A stretch of DNA of 64,000 nucleotides from Avidehalobacter sp964569265 (GTDB lineage Bacteria; Bacillota; Dehalobacteriia; UBA4068; UBA4997): assembly GCA_964569265.1 (NCBI GenBank), contig CAZMTO010000001.1, positions 42,446 to 106,445 of the forward strand. The letters are read 5' to 3'. Positions 42,231 through 50,763 of the stretch are shown one piece after another. Under the pieces are notes generated by a model that saw only the letters and a list, made by a program, of their open reading frames with translations, was not told where the DNA came from and did not search any database. The stretch's first letter is position 1. Each line of letters opens with the position of its first letter. A program made the translations under genes and the position numbers.

Positions 42231-42719
42231 ATGTCGATAGAAAAAGTAAAAACATATTTTGCGCAGGTTGGTATGGCCGATAGAATTATGGAATTTACGG
42301 CTTCTTGCGCTACGGTAGATTTAGCTGCGGCGGCGCTTGGCTGCGAGCCCGCCCATATTGCCAAAACGCTGAGCTTTGCCGACGGTGCTGACGGCTGTCT
42401 GCTGGTGGTGGCGGCCGGTGATGCCAAAGTAGATAATAAGCGCTTTAAGGCGGAATTTGGCGTAAAACCGCGTATGCTTAGTGCCGACGATGCGCTGCGA
42501 TTGGTGGGGCACGCGGTGGGCGGGGTTTGCCCGTTTGCGCTAAATGCCGGTGTGCCGGTTTATCTTGACGAATCTTTGCAGCGGTTTAAGGTGGTGTACC
42601 CGGCGGCAGGCAGCGCCAACAGCGCCATTCGTCTAAGTGTAGACGAGTTGTTTGCCCTGGCGGGGGCTAAAAAATTTGTCGATGTTTGTAAGGCGTGGCG
42701 CGAGGAGGAACAGGTATGA
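42231..42719 (+). CDS. YbaK/EbsC-type aminoacyl-tRNA deacylase domain protein
   Basis: A free-standing editing-domain protein of the YbaK/ProX superfamily, which hydrolyses mischarged aminoacyl-tRNA. The core is present: CEPAHIAKTLSF near residue 40, the lysine-containing DAKVDNKRFKAEFGVK near 66-81, and GHAVGGVCPFALNAGVPVYL near 97-116. The 162 residues match the family. AGGAGG precedes the ATG. It overlaps the FNT gene by 4 bp. The specific tRNA target is not predictable. Confidence 0.92.
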   Translation: MSIEKVKTYFAQVGMADRIMEFTASCATVDLAAAALGCEPAHIAKTLSFADGADGCLLVVAAGDAKVDNKRFKAEFGVKPRMLSADDALRLVGHAVGGVCPFALNAGVPVYLDESLQRFKVVYPAAGSANSAIRLSVDELFALAGAKKFVDVCKAWREEEQV

Positions 42720-43333
42720 AAAAGCATTTGAGAGATTTTGTGCTGGCTGTGCTGGCCGGTATGTGCATTGCGGTGGGCGGTACAATTTTTTTGTCGCTGG
42801 ACAACAAGGTGCTGGGGGCGTTTTTGTTTACGGTGGGCCTGTTTACCATTTGCGTTAACGGGTTTAACCTGTTTACCGGCAAGGTGGGCTACGCTTTAGA
42901 CAACCCGCCGAGCTACCTGCTGTTTTTGGCCAACGTGTGGCTGGGCAATTTGGTAGGCACGTGGCTGGTGGCGGCGCTGTTGGGCTTTACCCGCATTGGT
43001 GCGGCCTTGCAGGATAAGGCAAGCTTTTTGTGTGACACTAAGCTGGGCGACAGCGCGCTGAGTGTGTTTATTTTGGCGATTTTTTGTAACCTGCTGATGT
43101 ACATTGCCGTAGATGGCTTTAAAAATAATCAGCACGAAATTGGCAAGTACTTGGGCCTGTTTTTTGGTGTGGTAGTGTTTATTTTGTGCGGCTTTGAACA
43201 CTGCGTGGCCAATATGTTTTATTTTTCGATGGCCGGAGTATGGGATTTGCATACGCTGGTGTGGCTGTTGATAATGACGGCCGGCAACTGTGTGGGCGGT
43301 CTGCTGATACCGGTTTGCCTGAAAATCAAATAA
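42716..43333 (+). CDS. Formate/nitrite transporter (FNT) family channel
   Basis: A six-helix pentameric FNT channel for small monovalent anions (formate, nitrite, acetate or similar). Landmarks: AVLAGMCIAVGGTIFL in helix 1, NGFNLFTGKVG near 42, ANVWLGNLVGTWLV near 70, and GFEHCVANMFYFSMA near 157, the FNT signature. I chose the ATG at 42716, preceded by GAGGAGGAA and overlapping the YbaK stop (ATGA). Length 205. With fermentative metabolism, formate is a plausible substrate. Confidence 0.9.
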   Translation: MKKHLRDFVLAVLAGMCIAVGGTIFLSLDNKVLGAFLFTVGLFTICVNGFNLFTGKVGYALDNPPSYLLFLANVWLGNLVGTWLVAALLGFTRIGAALQDKASFLCDTKLGDSALSVFILAIFCNLLMYIAVDGFKNNQHEIGKYLGLFFGVVVFILCGFEHCVANMFYFSMAGVWDLHTLVWLLIMTAGNCVGGLLIPVCLKIK

Positions 43334-43353
43334 TGCGCAAAAATTGGGCAAAA

Positions 43354-43381
43354 AACCCCACGGCAGCAGTGCCGTGGGGTT
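43354..43381. terminator. Bidirectional terminator (FNT gene / activase genes)
   Basis: AACCCCACGGCA (43354-43365) pairs perfectly over 12 bp with TGCCGTGGGGTT (43370-43381), loop GCAG. It lies between convergent genes with A-rich DNA on one side. Confidence 0.9.
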
Positions 43382-43387
43382 ATGTAT

Positions 43388-45019
43388 TTATGCCAGATTT
43401 TCGGTGGCGGTGTTGGTTGGGGTTTGCGTGGTTTGCAGGTTAAGCACACGTTTTTTAGTGGTATCACCTTTAAGCTCGGCGTTGGCGTTGGCCAGCAGCA
43501 GCTTAATGCGGTTTTCCTGATTAGTGCGGGAAGCGCCGGGGTCGTAGTCGATAGCTACAATGTTGGCACCGGGGCAGCGTTCTTTAACGGCACGTATCAT
43601 ACCCTTGGCGACAATATGGTTGGGCAGGCAGCCAAAGGGCTGCGCCGAAATTATGTTGTTAACGCCGTGTTCTATCAGGTCGATCATCTCACCGGTAAGC
43701 AGCCAGCCTTCGCCCATTTTAACGCCCTCACCGATACAACCTTTAGCGGCCTTTTTAACCTGCGTAAAGCTGGCCGGCGGCATAAAGTTGCTGTGGCGGC
43801 GTATGGTGTTGGTCATAAGGCGCTGGCCACGTTCCATAAACTTAAAGCCCAGCTTAACAAAAACATTTTTAAAGTTGGGGCCGTTGTACAGCTTGGCATC
43901 TACAAAGGTGTTGTTCAGAGAATAAAAGATGAAGTCTAAAACACCGGTAACCACCGGCTGTGCGCCCTGGCTGATAAGGTAGTTTTCCAGATCGTTGTTG
44001 CCAAGGGGGGCGTACTTCATATAAATTTCGCCGACAATGCCTACCTTGGGCTTAACTTCGTCGGTAAGCTTTATTTGCTTAAAGGCGTTTAATATGCGCA
44101 TATAATTTTTGCCCAGCATAAGGTAGCTGCCGCTGACAAAGGCCTGGTCTAACTGTTTAACTAAAATGTCGATAACCTTGTCGGTATGGCCGGGTATAAC
44201 TTCGTAAGGTTTGGTTTGATTTTTAAGCCACAGTATCATATCGCCGTAAAAGCAGGCGTAGGCCATAGAAAGCAGCATACGGTTGGTAATAACCAGACCT
44301 TCGGCGCTAAAGTTATCAAGGCGCAGAGCAATTACCGGTATGTGGTTAAGGCCGCTTTTTTCCAGCGCTTTTTTAAGCAGATAAACGTAGTTAGAAGCAC
44401 GGCAGCCGCCGCCGGTTTGCGGCAGCAGCAGGGCAATGTGGTCAAGGTCGTATTTGCCGCTTTTAACAGCATCTAACAGTTGGCCAATGGCCAGCAGCGC
44501 CGGGTAGCAGGTATCGTTATGGACATTTTGCAGGCCCTGTTCGGTGATAGAATACGAGGTGCTTTCCAGAAAATCAAGGTTGTAGCCCTGACGGCGGAAA
44601 ATACCCTGAAACAGCGCAAAATGTACCGGCAGCATTTGCGGCACCAAAATGGTGTAATCGTGCTTCATATCGGCAGTAAAAACGGGGCAGGTAACAGCGT
44701 GTTCCTTTAGGGGCTGCTCCATTTCTTCTTTTTCGGCACGGTTATGCAGCAGATTTTTTAAAGTTTCCAAATGGGCTGCCAAATTATGCTCTACAATAAA
44801 ATGATGAAGGCTTTCTCGGATGGCCAGCGGCATACTGTTTTGTACGCGCTGGTTAAAGCTGAAGGCTGCCGATTCGGTTTCGTCCTTTTTGGCAGGCTGA
44901 TCAAGCGGCGCACCCAGCAAATGCTCCAGATATTTTTGCAGCCGTGTATCTAAAGTGGCAGCAATATTTTTTTCTACCTCTTGAGCGGAGATAGGGGTTG
45001 GTTTTTTAGTTTCCGGCAT
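43388..45019 (-). CDS. Acyl-CoA dehydratase activase-related protein, C-terminal half type
   Basis: Related to 2-hydroxyacyl-CoA dehydratase component proteins found as the C-terminal part of large (about 1400 residue) activase-related proteins. Conserved cysteines lie in VHNDTCYPALLAIGQL, PQTGGGCRASNYV, KAAKGCIGEGVKMGEG and QPFGCLPNHIVAKG, candidates for iron-sulphur ligands. The 543 residues are intact with their own GGAGG and ATG, 21 bp after the upstream gene, so the split is not a frameshift artefact. Substrate and partner are unknown. Confidence 0.82.
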   Translation of the reverse strand: MPETKKPTPISAQEVEKNIAATLDTRLQKYLEHLLGAPLDQPAKKDETESAAFSFNQRVQNSMPLAIRESLHHFIVEHNLAAHLETLKNLLHNRAEKEEMEQPLKEHAVTCPVFTADMKHDYTILVPQMLPVHFALFQGIFRRQGYNLDFLESTSYSITEQGLQNVHNDTCYPALLAIGQLLDAVKSGKYDLDHIALLLPQTGGGCRASNYVYLLKKALEKSGLNHIPVIALRLDNFSAEGLVITNRMLLSMAYACFYGDMILWLKNQTKPYEVIPGHTDKVIDILVKQLDQAFVSGSYLMLGKNYMRILNAFKQIKLTDEVKPKVGIVGEIYMKYAPLGNNDLENYLISQGAQPVVTGVLDFIFYSLNNTFVDAKLYNGPNFKNVFVKLGFKFMERGQRLMTNTIRRHSNFMPPASFTQVKKAAKGCIGEGVKMGEGWLLTGEMIDLIEHGVNNIISAQPFGCLPNHIVAKGMIRAVKERCPGANIVAIDYDPGASRTNQENRIKLLLANANAELKGDTTKKRVLNLQTTQTPTNTATENLA

Positions 45020-45040
45020 TGTAAGTTGCCTCCTGATTGG

Positions 45041-48016
45041 TTATTTTTTATTGGCGGCCTCGGCTTCGCGGGTTTCCATAGCAGCAAGCAGGCTGCGGGC
45101 GCGAATTTTGGTGGCTGCAAGGTTGTTTATTTCGTCAATTTTAAGCTGTGTATAAATTTTGCCGTTGCGCTCTAAAATGTCTTTAAGCTCGTCGGTGGTA
45201 ATGGCATCTAAGCCGCAGCCAAAGCTTACAAGCTGCACAAGCTGCACATTGCTGTGGCGGCAAACATAGCGGGCGGCGTTATACATACGGGTATGGTATG
45301 TCCACTGGTTAAGCACGTTTACCTTTTGCGAATATGCCAAATTGGTAAGCACACGCTCCGACAGCACCACAAACCCCAGCGAATTAAACATTTTGTCGAT
45401 ACTGTGATTTATTTCGCGGTCTACGTGGTAGGGGCGGCCCGCCAGCACAACCACCTTTTGGCCGGCTTCGTTGGCGGCACGCAGGGCCTTTACGCCGTAG
45501 GCTTCAACATCACTCCACCAGGCTTTATAAATATCCCAGGCGGCATTGGCAGCGTTTATGCACTGCGACAGCGTAAAGTTGAAATATGGGAACTGCTTGG
45601 CGTATTCATAAAAATTGGTGCCCAGCAGGCTGCGGTTATTAAGGCTAAGATACGGATACATAAAATCGACATTTTGCAGGTCGGTAACATTAGCCTTTAA
45701 AAGTTCGGGGTAATAGGCTACCACCGGGCAGTTATAGTTTTTATCACCGCGTTTTTCATCGATATTATAGCTGGAGCAGGGATAGAATATAGCATCGACA
45801 TTTTTCTTCAGCAGGCGCATAATGTGGCCGTGCGCCAGCTTAGCTGGGTAGCAAACAGTATCCGACGGAATGGTAAACTGACCTTCGGCATAAACAGCGC
45901 GAGAAGATTCGCCGGAAATTATTACGTTGCAGCCTAAATGACGGAAGAAAGCCAGCCAGAAGGGCAGGTTTTCGTACATATTAAGCACCAGCGGTATGCC
46001 TATGGTGGGGCGGCCGGGCAAAGCGGTGGCTTCGCTGTCGGTTATCAAATTACGCAGTTTATCGTTAATGTATTCATAAACATTGGGCAGGTTATTGGCC
46101 TTGCCGGATACACCGCGTTCGCATTTGTTGCCGCTGATAAATTTGCGCCCATTAGGAAAGCTGTTGATAGTCAGTGAACAATGGTTGGCACAGCCCCGAC
46201 AAACGGTGGGCGTGGCAGTATGCTTAAAGTTGGCAATCTCGTTGCGGTTTAGCATAGTGGTAGTGGTTTTGCCAAGCTCGGTATGGCGTTGCTTGGCATA
46301 AAGCGCCGCACCAAAGGCCCCCATAAGGCCGGCAATATCCGGGCGGATAACATTTTGACCAAGCTCACGTTCAAAGCTGCGCAGCACAGCATCATTAAGA
46401 AAAGTACCGCCCTGCACGACAATGTTTTTACCAAGCTCGCTGGCGTTGTGTACGCGCAGAACCTTGTAAATGGCGTTTTTAACTACGCTTATGGCCAAGC
46501 CGGCCGATACATCGGCAACATCGGCACCGTCACGTTGGGCCTGCTTAACCGACGAGTTCATAAAAACGGTGCAGCGCGAACCCAAATCTACCGGGTGTTT
46601 GGCAAACAGCGCCAGTTCGGCAAATTCGGCAGGTGTATAACCAAGGGCTTCGGCAAAGGTTTGAATAAAGCTGCCGCAGCCGCTGCTGCAAGCCTCGTTA
46701 AGCACAATGTTATCTATGGTGTTGTTATGGATGGTAAAGCACTTCATATCCTGCCCGCCAATGTCGATGATGTAATCTACCTGCGGGTTAAAAAAGTGGG
46801 CAGCCGTAAAGTGCGCAACGGTTTCTACCAGGCCGTAATCCAGATTAAAAGCATTTTGTATCAGTTCTTCACCATAGCCGGTAACGGCACAGCCGCAAAG
46901 CTGAATATTATTGCCCAGCATATCATAAATGGCCACCAGTTGTTCCTGCACAATGGGCAGCGGGTTGCCCTTGTTACTGGTGTAGTAAGTATAAAGCAGC
47001 TCGCCAAACTCACTGATAAGTGCCATTTTGGTGGTGGTGCTGCCTACATCTATGCCCAGATAAGCACGCCCGCGGTAGTCGGCAGTGTTGCGTTTGGGTA
47101 CGGCACTGCGGCGATGACGTGCGGTAAAATCGGCGTATTCATATTTATCTTTAAAAAGCGGCGGCAAAAAACGGCTGCGGCCTTTAATTTCTTTGTGAGA
47201 TTGCAGCGTTTGCCTAAGCGACTGATAATCAAAGGTTACGGTTTCGCTGTCGGCATAAACGGCGGCACCCAGGGCAACAAAGTATTGCCCAAGTTCGGGG
47301 AAAATGGCGTTTTCCGGCGTTAAATTAAGTGTTTCAATAAAGCGCTCTCTAAGCCCCATATTAAAGCTCAGCGGGCCGCCCAAAAACAGCACACGCCCCA
47401 AAATGCGCCGCCCCTGCGCCAGACCGGCCACGGTTTGTTCGGCTACCGCCTGATAAATGCTGGCGGCGATGTCGGATTTGGCCGCACCCTGATTGATAAG
47501 CGGCTGAATGTCGGTTTTGGCAAAAACACCGCAACGCGAGGCTATGGGGTATATTTTTTTGTGCTGAAGCGCCAAACGGTCAAGCTCTTCAACGCTGACA
47601 TTAAGCAGGGTAGCCATTTGGTCAATAAACGCGCCGGTGCCGCCGGCACAGGTGCCGTTCATACGTTCTTCTACACCGCCGGTTAAAAACAGTATTTTGG
47701 CATCTTCGCCGCCCAGCTCAATAACCACATCGGTTGTCGGTTCAAGTTCGGCCACCGCACCGGAAAGCGCATAAACCTCTTGCACAAAGGGCACCCCGGC
47801 AGCTTCGGCCAGCGACATACCGGCAGAACCGGTGATGGCGGCTTTAAGCTGCTTGCCCTTTAACAGCAAGGGCAGCTCGTCCATAATATCCGACAAAGTT
47901 TCGCCAATGCGCGAACCGTGCCGACGGTAAGTGGAATAAATAAGCGAGCCTTGCTCGTCGATGACCACAACTTTTATGGTAGTGGAGCCAATATCTATAC
48001 CAAGTTTGCAAAACAT
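45041..48016 (-). CDS. Double-BadF acyl-CoA dehydratase activase-type protein with DUF2229
   Basis: A 991-residue protein with two ASKHA ATPase domains of the BcrAD/BadFG type: the first (about 1-260) with LGIDIGSTTIKVVVIDEQG, GGEDAKILFL and MNGTCAGGTGAFIDQ; the second (about 320-580) with YLGIDVGSTTTKMALI, IGGQDMKCF and NEACSSGCGSFIQ. A DUF2229 region follows, with CRGCANHCSLTINSF and DTVCYPAKLAHGH. Activases transfer an electron to a dehydratase with ATP hydrolysis; this family's target is unknown. It precedes the 543-residue gene as one operon. Confidence 0.87.
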   Translation of the reverse strand: MFCKLGIDIGSTTIKVVVIDEQGSLIYSTYRRHGSRIGETLSDIMDELPLLLKGKQLKAAITGSAGMSLAEAAGVPFVQEVYALSGAVAELEPTTDVVIELGGEDAKILFLTGGVEERMNGTCAGGTGAFIDQMATLLNVSVEELDRLALQHKKIYPIASRCGVFAKTDIQPLINQGAAKSDIAASIYQAVAEQTVAGLAQGRRILGRVLFLGGPLSFNMGLRERFIETLNLTPENAIFPELGQYFVALGAAVYADSETVTFDYQSLRQTLQSHKEIKGRSRFLPPLFKDKYEYADFTARHRRSAVPKRNTADYRGRAYLGIDVGSTTTKMALISEFGELLYTYYTSNKGNPLPIVQEQLVAIYDMLGNNIQLCGCAVTGYGEELIQNAFNLDYGLVETVAHFTAAHFFNPQVDYIIDIGGQDMKCFTIHNNTIDNIVLNEACSSGCGSFIQTFAEALGYTPAEFAELALFAKHPVDLGSRCTVFMNSSVKQAQRDGADVADVSAGLAISVVKNAIYKVLRVHNASELGKNIVVQGGTFLNDAVLRSFERELGQNVIRPDIAGLMGAFGAALYAKQRHTELGKTTTTMLNRNEIANFKHTATPTVCRGCANHCSLTINSFPNGRKFISGNKCERGVSGKANNLPNVYEYINDKLRNLITDSEATALPGRPTIGIPLVLNMYENLPFWLAFFRHLGCNVIISGESSRAVYAEGQFTIPSDTVCYPAKLAHGHIMRLLKKNVDAIFYPCSSYNIDEKRGDKNYNCPVVAYYPELLKANVTDLQNVDFMYPYLSLNNRSLLGTNFYEYAKQFPYFNFTLSQCINAANAAWDIYKAWWSDVEAYGVKALRAANEAGQKVVVLAGRPYHVDREINHSIDKMFNSLGFVVLSERVLTNLAYSQKVNVLNQWTYHTRMYNAARYVCRHSNVQLVQLVSFGCGLDAITTDELKDILERNGKIYTQLKIDEINNLAATKIRARSLLAAMETREAEAANKK

Positions 48017-48238
48017 TTTATCTACCTCTCACAAAAAATATATAAAAAGCTGATATTAAGCCTCTCGCTTTCTATTATATATAAAAACAGGGCGGTGTCT
48101 ATGCTAAATGTACACCAATAAAGGCAGGCCCAACCAACAAAAGCAATAAAATACACATAACCTGCCATTATCTCTACCTATTATAATATATATATTTACA
48201 AAAATCTACAATTATTTTATTTTAACTGATAAAATTGC
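48017..48238. other. AT-rich spacer upstream of the activase operon
   Basis: Gene-free spacer shared by the leftward activase operon and the rightward gene at 48387. GAGAGGT precedes the activase start. I see no secure promoter for the leftward gene. Confidence 0.35.
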
Positions 48239-48276
48239 TTGTAAGTTGCACTTTAAAAATGCTATACTATATAGCA
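48239..48276 (+). promoter_or_regulatory. Promoter with operator-like palindrome upstream of the gene at 48387
   Basis: TTGTAA (48239-48244) and TATACT (48263-48268), 18 bp apart, precede the gene. The -10 is embedded in a palindrome TGCTATA-CTA-TATAGCA (48260-48276), and AGCAGTG follows three times at 48273, 48299 and 48327. The arrangement suggests control, but no regulator is known. Confidence 0.5.
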
Positions 48277-48386
48277 GTGTAAAAATATTAGCTAAAAAAG
48301 CAGTGTTTTTTAAATTTACTTAATAAAGCAGTGCTAAAATAAATAAAAATATGCCGCTGTAAGGCAAACATTAAGGAGAAAATGAT

Positions 48387-48764
48387 ATGTCACCGTTATT
48401 GAATATGCTGTTAAATTTGGCTGTTTGGCTGGTAGTTATTTTTGCTATAATTGCTATTGTGGTAAGTAAGCTCAGAGAAAAACCGCTGGAATGGCCGGAT
48501 TTGGAAAAATATGGTGAGCCGCAGGAAATTTGGCTGGAGGGTATGGACGATTTGGACGTCTTTCCGCAGTATGGGTATCACCGTTACCGCGATGTTTATC
48601 TGAATATGCGCCGTATACCGATTGTTATTGTTGAACCGAAGATTATGGAAGGCCAGTTAGCCTACCACTTTTTTGAGGTGAAGTCCGGTGCGGAGGGGTA
48701 TGACCTGCCCAGCGCGATTATGTTGTTGGGGAATGAGAAGCCGGCGGAGATAGCCCACTTTTAG
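48387..48764 (+). CDS. Small membrane-anchored hypothetical protein
   Basis: I do not recognise this 125-residue protein. It has one N-terminal helix (about 5-27, NLAVWLVVIFAIIAIVVSK), then a soluble domain with EKPLEWPDLEKYGEPQEIWL and IPIVIVEPKIMEGQLAYHFF. The strand-like pattern hints at a small beta-rich fold. AAGGAG precedes the ATG. Its TAG stop is the first base triplet of repeat copy B. The neighbours do not reveal a role. Confidence 0.75.
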   Translation: MSPLLNMLLNLAVWLVVIFAIIAIVVSKLREKPLEWPDLEKYGEPQEIWLEGMDDLDVFPQYGYHRYRDVYLNMRRIPIVIVEPKIMEGQLAYHFFEVKSGAEGYDLPSAIMLLGNEKPAEIAHF

Positions 48765-49070
48765 ATCGGAAGTCCAATAGCGGCGCATCTACTTTGTCGT
48801 CAGTCTCCTCGCTCAGCGGCGTACTTTAGTACGCCTAAATCGACTCGTCGCCTGACTTCGCGTATCTGCACCACTCTTGAACTTCCTTGACTTTGGGTGT
48901 GTAACCGGCAATAGCACCCCACCAGAAAGGACAACTGCACACCATCTGCTGTGTCGTGCTTGCATCTGGCGCACATTTGCCCCTCTGGTATTCTAAGAAA
49001 AGTATCCGGAAAACTGTGTTCCTAAAAGCCGCGCTGCACGGCGTACATAGGGCGGCAGCACATCTGTTAA
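48762..49070 (+). repeat. Mosaic intergenic repeat, copy B (after the gene at 48387)
   Basis: Module 1 (48768-48886) is a long imperfect inverted repeat: left arm GGAAGTCCAATAGC, right arm ending GAACTTCC, with the inner GGCGTACTTTAGTACGCC mini-hairpin (48818-48835). It is followed by a shared flank ending 48901, a CCAGAAAGGACAACTGCAC-type module (about 48922-48960) and module 3 with a GCTGC/GCAGC hairpin (49032-49058). It abuts the upstream gene's stop codon. Confidence 0.87.
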
Positions 49071-49073
49071 CAC

Positions 49074-49103
49074 AAAAGCTCTCTGCACAAGGGGGCTTTT
49101 TTT
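49074..49103 (+). terminator. Terminator after repeat copy B
   Basis: AAAAGCTCTC (49074-49083) pairs with GGGGGCTTTT (49091-49100), three G-U pairs, 7-nt loop, followed by more T. It probably ends the transcript of the gene at 48387. Confidence 0.75.
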
Positions 49104-49123
49104 GTATAAAAATACATTGCGTC

Positions 49124-49152
49124 TTGACAAAACAAAATATTTGAGTTAAAAT
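49124..49152 (+). promoter_or_regulatory. Predicted sigma-A promoter of the DAHP synthase gene
   Basis: TTGACA (49124-49129) and TAAAAT (49147-49152) have a 17-bp spacer. The leader of about 150 nt (49159-49307) is GC-rich in its middle and forms several short hairpins; I cannot assign a riboswitch or T-box. Confidence 0.72.
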
Positions 49153-49307
49153 CTTTTATATTTAAGTTTTGCCCGGCCAAATGCCCTTGTGGCACCGTAA
49201 AGCAAGCAGTTTTCTTAAAAAACGGTAGTATAAGAGAGGTTTGCCGGCGGTTTGGCGGGGTAGGCTAAAAACATAATTTTTTTATTTTAGAAAGGGAGTA
49301 TGGTAGA

Positions 49308-50324
49308 ATGATCGTAATTTTAAAAGCAAAAGCGCCGGAGCAGCAGGTTAAGGGACTTATAAAGGAAATTGAGGCGCAAAACCTGCAAATACATTTTAGT
49401 CAGGGTGAAAGTAGCACTATTTTGGGCTTGGTAGGCGATACTGCCCACGTAGATATGGAAAAGCTGCTGGCTAACGATGTTGTGGCAGATGTGCGGCGGA
49501 TATCGGAGCCGTACAAGGCAGCTAACAGGCGGTTTCATCCTAAGGATACCGTTGTGGAGGTTTGCGGGCGCAAGATAGGAGCAGGGTATTTTTCGGTGAT
49601 TGCCGGCCCCTGTTCGGTAGAAAGTCAGCCGCAGATGGAAATGGTTGCAGCGTCGGTAAAGGCCAGCGGGGCAGCTTTTTTGCGGGGCGGTGCGTTTAAG
49701 CCCAGAACTTCGCCCTATTCTTTTCAAGGGTTAGAAAACGACGGCCTTAAGCTGTTGTCGGCAGCCAAAAAAGCCACCGGTTTGCCGATTGTGACGGAAA
49801 TTATGAGCGAAACCCAGCTTGATGATTTTGCCGATGTGGATATTATACAGGTGGGCGCGCGCAATATGCAGAATTTTAGGCTGCTGAAAGAGCTTGGCCA
49901 TTGTGACAAGCCGATTTTGTTAAAGCGCGGTTTGGCCAACACCATAGAAGAATTGCTGATGAGTGCCGAATACATTTTGGCTGGCGGCAACGATAAAGTA
50001 ATTTTGTGCGAACGTGGTATAAGAACTTTTGAAACCTGCATACGCAACAATTTGGATATTTCGGCAGTGCCGGTGTTAAAGCGTCAGTCGCATTTGCCGG
50101 TGATAATTGACCCCAGCCACGCGGCCGGCAACACCTGGATGATCGAACCGCTTTCCAGAGCGGCGATTGCAGCAGGGGCCGACGGGCTGATGATAGAGGT
50201 GCATAACAACCCCAGGGAAGCCCTGTGCGACGGCGCGCAAAGCCTTGATATGCAGCAGTTTGCCGACTTGATGGTAGATTTAAAGCGGCGTGTGGCATTT
50301 GAAGGCCGTGAGCTGCAAGGCTAA
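49308..50324 (+). CDS. aroF: 3-deoxy-7-phosphoheptulonate synthase, type I-beta
   Basis: DAHP synthase condenses phosphoenolpyruvate and erythrose 4-phosphate, the first step to aromatic amino acids. An N-terminal ferredoxin-like regulatory domain (about 1-70) precedes the barrel with YFSVIAGPCSVESQPQMEM near 98-116, GAAFLRGGAFKPRTSPYSFQ near 124, KRGLANTIEEL and IIDPSHAAGNTW near 272. The length (338) is normal for the I-beta type. GGGAG precedes the ATG. Erythrose 4-phosphate could come from the phosphoketolase. Confidence 0.96.
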   Translation: MIVILKAKAPEQQVKGLIKEIEAQNLQIHFSQGESSTILGLVGDTAHVDMEKLLANDVVADVRRISEPYKAANRRFHPKDTVVEVCGRKIGAGYFSVIAGPCSVESQPQMEMVAASVKASGAAFLRGGAFKPRTSPYSFQGLENDGLKLLSAAKKATGLPIVTEIMSETQLDDFADVDIIQVGARNMQNFRLLKELGHCDKPILLKRGLANTIEELLMSAEYILAGGNDKVILCERGIRTFETCIRNNLDISAVPVLKRQSHLPVIIDPSHAAGNTWMIEPLSRAAIAAGADGLMIEVHNNPREALCDGAQSLDMQQFADLMVDLKRRVAFEGRELQG

Positions 50325-50348
50325 GGCTGCCGATAAAAAATTGTAATG

Positions 50349-50402
50349 TTCAGAGAAAAGTTAGCCAATGTTCATATAGAGTTCATAAATGTAGGCTATT
50401 AT
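50349..50402 (+). promoter_or_regulatory. Pho-box-like promoter of RNA cassette 1
   Basis: GTTCATATAGA and GTTCATAAATG are consecutive 11-bp direct repeats (50370-50380, 50381-50391), with another TTCA 22 bp upstream (50349). A TATTAT (50397-50402) begins 15 bp after the last TTCA and there is no -35 hexamer. This is the architecture of PhoB/OmpR-type activated promoters. Confidence 0.55.
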
Positions 50403-50415
50403 ATACTCGTAGCTT

Positions 50416-50535
50416 GTGATTGTGTTAGACGCGCGCGGCGCGTATGCTATGAGAGGGGATGATGGCCAAAACTTACTGAATTTAGAACTACCTGATAAAA
50501 TTGATGTAAAAAACTTTTTCGATTCTTTTGATTGA
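50416..50535 (+). CDS. Possible 39-residue ORF inside RNA cassette 1
   Basis: A GTG-started frame gives a peptide beginning MIVLDARGAYAMRGDDGQ and ending VKNFFDSFD. Inner starts exist (GTG 50422, ATG 50452). No good Shine-Dalgarno sequence precedes the first start, and there is no recognised similarity, so it may be chance. Confidence 0.25.
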   Translation: MIVLDARGAYAMRGDDGQNLLNLELPDKIDVKNFFDSFD

Positions 50536-50575
50536 TTCTTTTTTGATTGATTCTTTTTTGATTTTGATTCTTTTG
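50518..50575 (+). repeat. TGATTC-rich tandem tract
   Basis: Repeated GATTCTTTT and TTTTTTGATTGATTC units, about 15 bp apart, within RNA cassette 1. Likely slippage-prone. Confidence 0.7.
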
Positions 50576-50725
50576 TAAAAAAACAACTTTTCTGATAAAC
50601 TTTGCAACTTTTAATGTAACTTCATTACAACCAATCCTATAAATAATTTGGGAAAGGCCGGGCGCTCTGCCCGGTCTTTTTCTGTTATCCGGGGTGCAAA
50701 AATTTCTGTTAAACTTTAGGTTATC

Positions 50726-50757
50726 TTCAGGCAGAATTCACATAAGGGCGGTATACT
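50726..50757 (+). promoter_or_regulatory. Pho-box-like promoter of RNA cassette 2
   Basis: TTCA at 50726 and TTCA at 50737 are 11 bp apart, and TATACT (50752-50757) begins 15 bp after the second, the same geometry as cassette 1. Confidence 0.55.
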
Positions 50758-50763
50758 AAAGCC

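Larger units (their letters stand above)
50409..50682 (+). ncRNA. Candidate small RNA 1 upstream of the two-component system
   Basis: Between the Pho-box-like promoter and a strong terminator (11-bp stem 50653-50663 with 50669-50679, T-run to 50681) is a transcript of about 270 nt. Near its 3' end is CATTACAACCAATCCTATA (50623-50641), which recurs in candidate RNA 2. A TGATTC-rich tandem tract (50518-50575) lies in the middle. It could instead encode the peptide at 50416-50535. Expression is inferred. Confidence 0.5.

Noticed and set aside
43388..48016. Frameshift splitting one large activase gene
   Set aside because: The second gene has GGAGG and an ATG at proper spacing and both frames are clean, so a natural two-gene arrangement is more likely.
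48950..49144. ORF in the repeat region (62 residues from 48956)
   Set aside because: It lies within repeat modules and crosses the terminator, has no ribosome-binding site, and is unlike any family I know.
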